This document shows positions 1 to 5,468 of a stretch of 6,961 nt of DNA, piece by piece. Origin of the DNA: Nocardiopsaceae bacterium (lineage in GTDB: Bacteria; Actinomycetota; Actinomycetes; Streptosporangiales; Streptosporangiaceae); contig JAIRTY010000591.1 of assembly GCA_031254715.1 (NCBI GenBank), positions 1 through 6,961 of the forward strand. The letters run 5' to 3'. The position numbers and the translations under genes were made by a program. Every line of letters starts with the position of its first letter. Within the stretch, counting starts at the first letter, position 1. The notes beneath the pieces are model-generated. The model made no database searches. It was not told where the DNA came from and saw only the letters and a list, made by a program, of their open reading frames with translations.

Positions 1-69
1 CAGCGCCGCCTGCTCATCGAACGCCGGCGGCGTGCTCGTCAGCGGATCCGCGGGTTCTGTCCTAGCCAC
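1..69 (-). CDS. Possible N-terminus of an unidentified divergent gene (partial)
   Basis: Reading the minus strand from a GTG at 69-67, the frame stays open to the window edge for 23 codons. It gives an N-terminus beginning VARTEPADPLTS and ending FDEQAAL. Codons after the first few mostly end in G or C, as in the recognised genes, and the residue mix (Pro, Thr, Ala, acidic) is typical of a cytosolic protein's flexible N-terminus. No Shine-Dalgarno sequence precedes the GTG, but TACCCT (81-76), a TAnnnT -10-like hexamer, lies exactly six bases upstream, as expected for a leaderless message. No family can be recognised from 23 residues. A chance open frame in GC-rich DNA is a real alternative. 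Confidence 0.3.
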   Translation of the reverse strand, partial: MARTEPADPLTSTPPAFDEQAAL

Positions 70-170
70 GCAGGCAGGGTATCTTGCGGCCGGAATCGTC
101 TCTTTCCTGGCCAGGGCGGTGCCGGTGGCACCCGGCGGGACGGTGCAGGCCGCCCGGCTAGGATGCGGGC
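70..170. promoter_or_regulatory. Divergent spacer upstream of the SDR gene, with TAGGAT element
   Basis: This spacer precedes the SDR start codon and possibly a divergent gene. TAGGAT at 159-164 ends six bases before the ATG at 171. It can be read as an actinobacterial -10 box (TAnnnT) of a leaderless promoter, with GGGACG (137-142) as a poor -35 at 16 bp. Alternatively, its inner AGGA (160-163) can be read as a Shine-Dalgarno sequence seven bases from the ATG. Sequence alone does not decide between the two. Confidence 0.35.
118..132. repeat. Perfect inverted repeat GGTGCC-ggt-GGCACC
   Basis: Two perfectly complementary 6-bp arms (118-123 and 127-132) surround a 3-bp spacer. The site lies in the spacer upstream of the SDR gene, just before the weak -35 candidate. 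Its size and symmetry suit a dimeric repressor operator, but short GC-rich inverted repeats are frequent by chance in such DNA. Confidence 0.25.
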
Positions 171-965
171 ATGCCGATCCCAGCCGCGTTCGACCTCACC
201 GGCCGGGTGGCCCTCGTCACCGGGACCGGCAGCCCTGCCGGCATCGGCTTCGCCAGCGCCCGGCTGCTGGCCGGGCTCGGCGCCGCGGTGCTGATCAGCG
301 CGACCACCTCCCGGGTCGAGGAACGGGTGGGTGAGCTGCGGCAGGCCGGCTTCGACGCGGCCGGGGCAGTGGCGGACCTGACCGGCGAGGACGCCGCCGC
401 CGGGCTGGTGTCGGCCGCGCTGGAACGGTGGGGGCGGCTGGACATCCTGGTCAACAACGCGGGCATGGTCTCGGCCGCCAGCCCGGTGTTCGAGTCCGGC
501 GGCGCGGCGGCCATGAGCCTGGCCACCTGGCAGGCGTCGCTGGCGCGCAACCTGACTACCGCGTTCCTGGTCACCCGGGCGGCCCTGCCGGCCATGATCA
601 GCCGCGGCTGGGGCCGGGTCGTGATGGTGGCCAGCCTGACCGGTCCGGTCATGGCGATCCGGGAGGACGTCGGCTACGCCACCGCCAAGGCGGGCATGAC
701 CGGCCTCACCCGGGCGGTCGCGGTGGACACCGCCCGGCACCAGATCACCGTCAACGCGGTGGCCCCCGGCTGGATCGCCACCGGCTCCCAGACCCCGGAG
801 GAACGCGAGCAGGGACGGGCCACGCCCATCGGCCGCAGCGCCACGCCGGAAGAGGTCGCAGCCGCCGTGGCCTGGCTGGCCACGCCGGGCGCCTCCTACG
901 TCACCGGCGAGTGCCTGGTCGTCGACGGCGGCAACTCCATCGCCGAGCAGCGCCGCGCACAGTGA
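171..965 (+). CDS. SDR family NAD(P)-dependent oxidoreductase (FabG-like)
   Basis: A classical short-chain dehydrogenase/reductase of 264 residues, the usual size for the family, expected to be a cytosolic NAD(P)H-dependent oxidoreductase on a keto or hydroxy group. The glycine-rich nucleotide loop is TGTGSPAGIG (residues 17-26), two residues longer than the common TGxxxGIG. The NNAG motif is at 95-98. The catalytic tetrad reads N127, S155, Y169 and K173 (YATAK). The PGWI segment after the active site and the C-terminal TGECLVVDGG strand are typical. After the second beta strand there is no acidic residue but a TTSR segment (45-48), which suggests preference for NADP; this is inference. The ATG at 171 starts the fold at the right distance from the nucleotide loop. 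The gene stands alone, converging on the peptidase gene with a 54-bp gap. Its substrate cannot be told, and any link to the transport genes is unproven. Confidence 0.93.
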   Translation: MPIPAAFDLTGRVALVTGTGSPAGIGFASARLLAGLGAAVLISATTSRVEERVGELRQAGFDAAGAVADLTGEDAAAGLVSAALERWGRLDILVNNAGMVSAASPVFESGGAAAMSLATWQASLARNLTTAFLVTRAALPAMISRGWGRVVMVASLTGPVMAIREDVGYATAKAGMTGLTRAVAVDTARHQITVNAVAPGWIATGSQTPEEREQGRATPIGRSATPEEVAAAVAWLATPGASYVTGECLVVDGGNSIAEQRRAQ

Positions 966-1013
966 GCGGCGCGCCGTGCCCCGCGGTGAGCGAGCGGGCC
1001 GGGCCGGCCGCCG

Positions 1014-1029
1014 CCGGGCTCAGGCCCGG
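1014..1029. terminator. GC-rich hairpin at the convergent SDR/peptidase junction
   Basis: CCGGGC (1014-1019) and GCCCGG (1024-1029) form a perfect 6-bp stem around the 4-base loop TCAG. The loop contains the peptidase stop codon (TGA on the minus strand, 1022-1020). Overlapping alternatives exist: GGCCCGGGCC (1023-1032) is a 10-bp palindrome, and CCGGGCC (999-1005) can pair with 1023-1029. There is no T-tract on either side, so this is not a canonical intrinsic terminator. Hairpins without a T-tract are plausible 3' end signals in high-GC actinobacteria. The rest of the 54-bp gap holds only further GC-rich self-complementary sequence. Confidence 0.35.
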
Positions 1030-2444
1030 GCCAGCCACTCCTCGACGGCGGCGGGCTCGCGGGGCAGCCCCGCGCTCAGCACCTCGCAGCCGTCCGCGGT
1101 GACCAGCACGTCATCTTCGATCCGGACGCCCAGGCCGCGCAGCGGAGCGGGCACGAGGGAGTCGTCGCGCTGGAAGTACAGCCCGGGCTCCACGGTCAGC
1201 ACCTGGCCCGCCGCGAACACGCCGTCGATGTAGGAACTGGCCGGAGCGTCCCCGCAGTCGTGGACGTCCAGGCCGAGCATGTGCCCCGGGGCGCAGAGGG
1301 TCCAGCGCCGGTGCAGGCCGCTGTCCTCGCGCAGCGACTCGGCGGCGGGCACCGGGAGCACGCCGAGCTTCTCCAGCCCGTCGGCCAGCGCCGCGGCCAC
1401 CGCCCGGTGGTACCCGCGGAACGGCTGGCCGGGACGGATGGCGCCGAGCGCGTCCTGCTGCGCAGCGAGCACGATGTCGTACACCTCGCGCTGAGCGGCC
1501 GTGAACGTGCCGGAGACCGGGTAGGTCCGGGTGACATCGGCGGTGTACAGGGTGCGGGTCTCCGCCCCGGCGTCGAGCACGATCAGTTCGCCAGCGGACA
1601 GCGGCGCGTCGTTGCGCGTCCAGTGCAGGATCGCGCCGTGCCAGCCGGCCGCGGCGATCGGCTGGTAGCCCAGGCCGCCGCCGGCGGCGTGCGCCGCATG
1701 GGCGAACGCGGCCGCCACGTCCGCCTCGGACAGCGGCCTGGGTTCCCTGAGCACGCGGGCCACCGCCGCGAACCCGGCCGCGGTGAGCGTCACCGCTTCC
1801 CGCAGCTGGCCGATCTCCCACTCGTCCTTGACCAGCCGGAGCTCGGCCAGGGTGGCGCGCAACATGGTCTCGGCACCGGGGTCCGAAGGGGGCACCGCCT
1901 CGCCTGCGCCGGGATCGGGGCCGCGCAGCAGCAAGGTCTGTGAGCCCGCGGCCACCTGCCGGGCCAGCGCCTGCCCGAGCTCGTCGCGCGGGCGGCAGTC
2001 GATTCCCAGCAGCCCGGAGAGCTCGGCCAGCGGGGGCCGCGGCCCGATCCACAGCTCGCCGGTGGCGCCGTTGAGCCAGAACTCGTCGTTGTCCCGGCCC
2101 GAGGGCGGCACCAGGTAGAGGGTGGCCTCGTGGCCGCCGCCGGCCGGCTCCATGACCAGCACCGCGCCTGGTGACTGATCGCCGGTGAGCCAGACGTAGT
2201 TGCTGTCCGGGCGGAACGCGTAGTGCTGGTCACCGGCCCGCAGTGGCGGCTGGCCGGCGGGTATCACCAGCCGGCCGCCGGGCAGCCGGTCCGACAGCGC
2301 GGCCCGCCGGGCGGCGGTCAGCTCCGGCGGCGGGGAGGGCGGCGGGCCGAGCGTCCCGCCCGCCGGCGCCCAGCCCTGCCGCATGAACTCGGCCAGCTGG
2401 GCCGACGGCGGCTCCCGGAACGATGTCCGCCGGTACTCCGTCAC
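1020..2444 (-). CDS. M24 family metallopeptidase, aminopeptidase P-like (Xaa-Pro)
   Basis: A 474-residue cytosolic metallopeptidase of the aminopeptidase P group, which removes the N-terminal residue preceding proline, normally with two manganese ions. Residues about 45-185 form the creatinase/AMP_N domain (FRPDSNYVWLTG near 77-88). Residues about 205-460 form the pita-bread M24 domain. All five metal ligands are visible: D291 (LDAGAE), D303 (TADVTRTYPVSG), H388 (GHMLGLDVHD), E419 (TVEPGLYF) and E443 (VRIEDD). H274 and H395 match the conserved substrate-site histidines. No signal peptide or membrane segment is seen. The GTG start at 2444-2442 is chosen because it overlaps the stop of the upstream lipoprotein gene (GTGA). 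No Shine-Dalgarno sequence precedes it, so translation probably depends on ribosomes finishing the lipoprotein. An ATG at codon 21 is a weaker alternative. The frame stays open far upstream inside the lipoprotein gene, but that part has no family resemblance. Proline specificity is inferred from the family. Confidence 0.93.
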   Translation of the reverse strand: MTEYRRTSFREPPSAQLAEFMRQGWAPAGGTLGPPPSPPPELTAARRAALSDRLPGGRLVIPAGQPPLRAGDQHYAFRPDSNYVWLTGDQSPGAVLVMEPAGGGHEATLYLVPPSGRDNDEFWLNGATGELWIGPRPPLAELSGLLGIDCRPRDELGQALARQVAAGSQTLLLRGPDPGAGEAVPPSDPGAETMLRATLAELRLVKDEWEIGQLREAVTLTAAGFAAVARVLREPRPLSEADVAAAFAHAAHAAGGGLGYQPIAAAGWHGAILHWTRNDAPLSAGELIVLDAGAETRTLYTADVTRTYPVSGTFTAAQREVYDIVLAAQQDALGAIRPGQPFRGYHRAVAAALADGLEKLGVLPVPAAESLREDSGLHRRWTLCAPGHMLGLDVHDCGDAPASSYIDGVFAAGQVLTVEPGLYFQRDDSLVPAPLRGLGVRIEDDVLVTADGCEVLSAGLPREPAAVEEWLARA

Positions 2445-4216
2445 CCGGACAGCCAGACGTTCGCCGGGTCGCAGTTGAGCGCGTTGACGAAGAACACGCA
2501 GCCGTGCACCCGCGACGAGTGGAAGATCGCCCACTTCTGGTCGATCAGCGGCACGTCGGCGACCGCCTTCGTGACCTGCTCGTTGGCCTTCACCCAGTAC
2601 GAGGCCGCCACCGACGGCGTGGTCGCCGTCAGCGCCTTGTTGATCAGGCCGTTGGTCACCGGGCTGGTGTAGCCGTCGAAGTCGTTCGCCAGCGGCCCCG
2701 GGTTGGTGAACAGCGGCTGGATGGTGGCGCGGCCGTTGTTGCCGAACCAGTCGGGGATCCATCCGGGCAGCGAGATGTCCCACACGTCCCGCTTGGCGGT
2801 GCTGGGCTGCTCCAGGTATTTCGCGTACCAGTCGGACTGGGTGACCTGCATCAGCTTCACCTTGAAGCCCGCCGCCTGCAGGCTCGACTGCATCGCCTGC
2901 GCCTCCCGCGGCGTGGGGTCGGTCGCGGAGAAGATCAGCTTGATCGCCACGCCGTGCGGGAAGCCGGCCTGCGACAGCAGCTTCTTGGCCGCCGCCGGGT
3001 TGCCGTTGCCGTTGTTGTTGGGGTACGCGTTGAACCCGCCGACATAGCCGATGCTGCCCGGCAGCATGAACTGTTCCGCTGGCTGGGCGATAGCCGGGCC
3101 GCCGAGGATCCGCACGATCGCGTTCTTGTTCAGGGCGTACGCGACCGCCTGCCGGAGCTTCGGATTCTTGAACGGCCCCGCGTACTGGTTGAGGGTCACG
3201 TACGTGAACCCGGTCGGTTTCGGGGAGATCACCAGCCGGTTGTCGTGCGAGGCCTCCAGGCCCGGCAGATCCTGCGCTGGCGGCGGGACGTCCCATTCCA
3301 TGTCCCCGGTGCCCGCCGCGAGCTGCTGCTGGACGCTGGCCGCGTTGAGCCCCTCGGTGACGTTGATCTGGTTCACGTACGCGTGCCGCAGCGGGTCGCT
3401 GGACTGCCGCCAGGCCGGGTTGCGCACGAACACGAAGCTGCGGTCGGCCGTGTAGCTCTGGATCTTGTACGGGCCGTCGGACAGCGTGTGCTGGCGGAAC
3501 GGCGCGCTGTCGGGGACGTACTTCAGGTACTCGGCAGGGCGGGCCGAGCTGAAGCCCATGCCCAGGATGTTCACGAAGTCATTGGCGGGGCTGATCAGGT
3601 GGAAGACCAGCGTCTGCGGTCCCTGGGCGGTCACGCCGGGCAGGTCATGGCTGCTCACGTACTTGCCGATGGCGGCGGCGCTCGGCTTCACCTTCGCGAA
3701 CCCGTTGCAGTAGGACTGCATGCCGGTGATCGTGCTGTCGAAGTACCCGGGCGCGCCGACCGGGGAGGCCGGGTTGCACAGGAACTTGAAGTCGCGGACG
3801 AAGTCGGCCGCGGTCACCTGCCGCGGCGGGCTGGTGTCCCACATCACCCCGCTCCTGATGTGAATGGTGTAGGTCTTGCCGCCGTCGGTGATGCCGCCGT
3901 TCGCCGTCGTCGGCACCACGGTCGCGACGTCCGGTACCGGCTGGGTCTGCTGGGTCCAGTTCGAGACGTTCCGGTAGCTGAAGAGCTGGCGGGTGAACAG
4001 CCGCTCGATCAGGGAGCTCACGGTGTAGTAGGCGCTGACCGGGTCCAGGTTGAAGATGTCGCTCTGGCCGAGCATGTGGAGGGTCCCGCCGCGCTGCGGG
4101 GCTCCGCCGCTGCCGGTGCCGGTGCTGGTGCTGGGGGTGGCGCTGCCACTGCAGGCCCCGAGGGCGAGCGTCAATGCCGCGATACCCGTGATGATGGCTG
4201 ACCGTCTTGGGCGCAT
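2441..4216 (-). CDS. ABC transporter substrate-binding lipoprotein, family 5 (peptide/nickel type)
   Basis: A 591-residue extracytoplasmic solute receptor of the SBP_bac_5 family (DppA/OppA type), which binds peptides or similar solutes and presents them to the DppB/DppC channel. The N-terminus has basic residues (MRPRR), a hydrophobic stretch (8-19) and a lipobox LGAC with the lipidated C22. A Ser/Thr/Gly/Pro-rich linker follows to about residue 41. The binding domain shows SDGPYKIQSY (246-255), RNPAWR (265-270), LRQAVAYALNKNAIV (354-368) and GWIPDWFGNN (485-494), all typical of the family. Beyond C22 there are two cysteine pairs, C147/C170 and C573/C582. The ATG at 4216 is preceded by GGGAAGG with the right spacing and gives a complete signal peptide. 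The gene is the first of an operon with the M24 peptidase, overlapping it by four bases. The permease genes lie divergently across a 291-bp spacer. Peptide specificity is inferred; other family-5 ligands such as nickel chelates or oligosaccharides are not excluded. Confidence 0.93.
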   Translation of the reverse strand: MRPRRSAIITGIAALTLALGACSGSATPSTSTGTGSGGAPQRGGTLHMLGQSDIFNLDPVSAYYTVSSLIERLFTRQLFSYRNVSNWTQQTQPVPDVATVVPTTANGGITDGGKTYTIHIRSGVMWDTSPPRQVTAADFVRDFKFLCNPASPVGAPGYFDSTITGMQSYCNGFAKVKPSAAAIGKYVSSHDLPGVTAQGPQTLVFHLISPANDFVNILGMGFSSARPAEYLKYVPDSAPFRQHTLSDGPYKIQSYTADRSFVFVRNPAWRQSSDPLRHAYVNQINVTEGLNAASVQQQLAAGTGDMEWDVPPPAQDLPGLEASHDNRLVISPKPTGFTYVTLNQYAGPFKNPKLRQAVAYALNKNAIVRILGGPAIAQPAEQFMLPGSIGYVGGFNAYPNNNGNGNPAAAKKLLSQAGFPHGVAIKLIFSATDPTPREAQAMQSSLQAAGFKVKLMQVTQSDWYAKYLEQPSTAKRDVWDISLPGWIPDWFGNNGRATIQPLFTNPGPLANDFDGYTSPVTNGLINKALTATTPSVAASYWVKANEQVTKAVADVPLIDQKWAIFHSSRVHGCVFFVNALNCDPANVWLSG

Positions 4217-4222
4217 GGCGAT

Positions 4223-4229
4223 GCCTTCC
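4223..4229 (-). promoter_or_regulatory. Ribosome binding site of the substrate-binding protein gene
   Basis: The minus-strand sequence GGGAAGG lies seven bases before the ATG at 4216. It is a strong purine-rich Shine-Dalgarno sequence and supports this start. Confidence 0.7.
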
Positions 4230-4250
4230 CATAGTGAGCGGGATTCAGGC

Positions 4251-4280
4251 AATCTAGGAGCAGGCCGCGCACCGGGACAA
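4251..4280 (-). promoter_or_regulatory. Probable sigma-70-type promoter of the lipoprotein/peptidase operon
   Basis: On the minus strand, TTGTCC (4280-4275) and TAGATT (4256-4251) are separated by 18 bp. Each matches four of six bases of the housekeeping -35 and -10 consensus sequences. Transcription would begin near 4244, giving a leader of about 28 nt that contains the ribosome binding site. The surrounding bases are less GC-rich than the rest of the window, as expected at a promoter. Confidence 0.5.
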
Positions 4281-4281
4281 T

Positions 4282-4314
4282 CAACAACTGCTGAAAGTAA
4301 ACGGCAACAACTGC
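4282..4314. repeat. Direct repeat CAACAACTGC x2, 23-bp period, upstream of the lipoprotein promoter
   Basis: CAACAACTGC occurs identically at 4282-4291 and 4305-4314, separated by a 13-bp AT-richer stretch. The first copy begins one base beyond the predicted -35 box. Relative to a start near 4244, the copies centre at about -42 and -65, two to two and a quarter helical turns apart. This is the usual position of tandem activator sites. No regulator gene is in the window. Confidence 0.55.
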
Positions 4315-4471
4315 GATGACCGTCGGAATGGCTCCGAGCAGCCGGCCATTCCCGGTCCGTTCCGCCGGCCGCTCGGCACATGCCGGAAGCCGGCCCGCTC
4401 ATCGTCAGGCAAATGCAGGTTCCCGGGACTGAGCGGGGCGATGTAACTTCGGCCCGTGCTTGGCATGCGCG

Positions 4472-4481
4472 GCGATATCGC
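4472..4481. promoter_or_regulatory. 10-bp perfect palindrome GCGATATCGC, possible operator
   Basis: The sequence equals its own reverse complement over ten bases. It lies 26 bp before the permease start codon, between the candidate -10 box and the ribosome binding site. Its position suits a repressor site, but there is no direct evidence for one. Confidence 0.25.
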
Positions 4482-4495
4482 TCTGTCCCCGATCC

Positions 4496-4500
4496 GGGAG
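4496..4500 (+). promoter_or_regulatory. Ribosome binding site deciding the DppC-like start
   Basis: GGGAG ends seven bases before the GTG at 4508. That spacing favours 4508 over the in-frame GTG at 4502, which would be only one base away, and over the in-frame TTG at 4460. Confidence 0.55.
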
Positions 4501-4507
4501 AGTGCCG

Positions 4508-5461
4508 GTGAGCACCGCTGACCTCGCTGTGCAGCCTGAGCGCGAGGCTGCCCCCGGCGGCGCGCGCCCGGGCGCGGGGCTGAGCCCGTGGCAGCTCGCC
4601 TGGCGGCGGCTGCGCACCGACCGGCTCGCGATCGCCTCGGTCGTGGTGATCCTCGTCATCGTGGCGGCCGCCATCGCGGCCCCGGCGTTCGCCGCGCTCA
4701 CCCAGCACGGTCCCGACCAGCAATTCACCACGGCGGGGCTGACCGCTCAGGGCCTGCCCAGGCCGCCCGGTGCGCGGTTCTGGTTCGGGACCGACGACCT
4801 CGGCCGGGACCTGCTGGTCCGGGTGGTGTACGGGGCGCGGATCTCGTTGCTCGCCGGGGTGGTGGCGAGCGTGCTCGCGGTGGCCTTCGGGACCGTGGTC
4901 GGGATGTTCGCCGGGTACTTCGGCGGCCCAACCGACAGCGTGCTGTCGCGGAGCATGGACGTCGTGCTGTCGCTGCCGTTCCTGCTGTTCGCGATCGCGC
5001 TGGTGGCGATCGTCGGGCCCGGCCTGTGGGTCTCGGTGCTGGTGATCGCGTTCTTCAGCTGGGCCTCGGTGGGCAGGGTCACCAGGGGGCAGACGCTCTC
5101 GATCCGCGAGAAGGAGTACATCGAGGCGGCGCGCTCGCTCGGCGCGGGGAGCCTGCGGGTCATCTTCATCGACATCCTGCCGAACGTCATCGCGCCGGTC
5201 ATCGTCTACACGACGCTGCTGATCCCGGCCTCGATCGCGTTCATGGCCACGCTGTCTTTCCTGGGCATCGGCATCGTGCCGCCCACGCCCGACTGGGGGA
5301 ACATGATTTCCGAATCGCTCCAGTACTACAAGGTTGCCTGGTGGTTCGTGCTGTTCCCCGGGCTCGCCCTGCTGATCACCACACTGGCCTTCAACCTGCT
5401 CGGCGATGCGGTCCGCGACGCACTGGACCCCAGCACCGAGCGCATCTTCGCGCAGCGGTAA
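4508..5461 (+). CDS. ABC transporter permease, DppC/OppC-like
   Basis: A 317-residue inner-membrane permease of the dipeptide/oligopeptide/nickel type, one half of the transport channel. A polar N-terminal tail (1-35) precedes the first membrane helix (about 40-62). The OppC-type signature FGTDDLGRDLL is at 93-103. Further helices lie near 112-136, 150-170, 174-188, 230-256 and 278-300. The cytoplasmic EAA loop that docks on the ATPase starts at E206-A207-A208 (EAARSLGAG) and ends in ILPN (223-226). The C-terminal GDAVRDALDP (299-308) is characteristic. The GTG start is set by the upstream GGGAG and gives a normal family length. The gene comes first in a two-gene operon with the DppB-like permease seven bases downstream; in most dpp/opp operons the B gene precedes C. 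It would work with the divergently encoded lipoprotein. No ATPase gene is present here. Confidence 0.93.
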   Translation: MSTADLAVQPEREAAPGGARPGAGLSPWQLAWRRLRTDRLAIASVVVILVIVAAAIAAPAFAALTQHGPDQQFTTAGLTAQGLPRPPGARFWFGTDDLGRDLLVRVVYGARISLLAGVVASVLAVAFGTVVGMFAGYFGGPTDSVLSRSMDVVLSLPFLLFAIALVAIVGPGLWVSVLVIAFFSWASVGRVTRGQTLSIREKEYIEAARSLGAGSLRVIFIDILPNVIAPVIVYTTLLIPASIAFMATLSFLGIGIVPPTPDWGNMISESLQYYKVAWWFVLFPGLALLITTLAFNLLGDAVRDALDPSTERIFAQR

Positions 5462-5468
5462 GACGGCC

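Larger units (their letters stand above)
4217..4507. other. Divergent regulatory spacer between lipoprotein and permease genes
   Basis: This 291-bp spacer has no credible gene. The left third carries the lipoprotein promoter and direct repeat. The middle (about 4320-4440) is GC-rich with several short self-complementary stretches, such as CGGCA-ca-TGCCG (4374-4385) and TCCCGGGA (4421-4428), none strong enough to call a site. For the permeases, TAACTT (4444-4449) with TTCCCG (4420-4425) at 18 bp is the best promoter candidate, but the -35 match is poor. A near-consensus TTGGCA (4460-4465) has no matching -10 box at the right distance. Confidence 0.6.

Noticed and set aside
1002..1009. GGCCGGCC palindrome in the SDR/peptidase gap
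   Set aside because: An 8-bp palindrome of only G and C is expected often at this base composition and has no supporting context beyond the hairpin already listed.
1111..2052. Frames overlapping the M24 peptidase on both strands
   Set aside because: They are Arg/Ala/Gly-rich shadows. All conserved metal ligands lie in the 1020-2444 minus-strand frame.
1020..3296. Extended 758-codon frame suggesting a fusion in front of the M24 peptidase
   Set aside because: The extra 284 codons lie inside the well-supported lipoprotein gene in another frame and show no domain. The GTG overlapping the lipoprotein stop gives a normal family length.
2423..4201. Plus-strand 592-codon frame antisense to the lipoprotein gene
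   Set aside because: Its translation is low-complexity Arg/Gly/Val/His sequence with no recognisable motif. The opposite strand encodes a clear family-5 binding protein.
4281..4466. Small minus-strand frame of 61 codons in the divergent spacer
   Set aside because: It has no ribosome binding site, no recognisable motif and poor codon bias, and it runs over the direct repeats upstream of the lipoprotein promoter.
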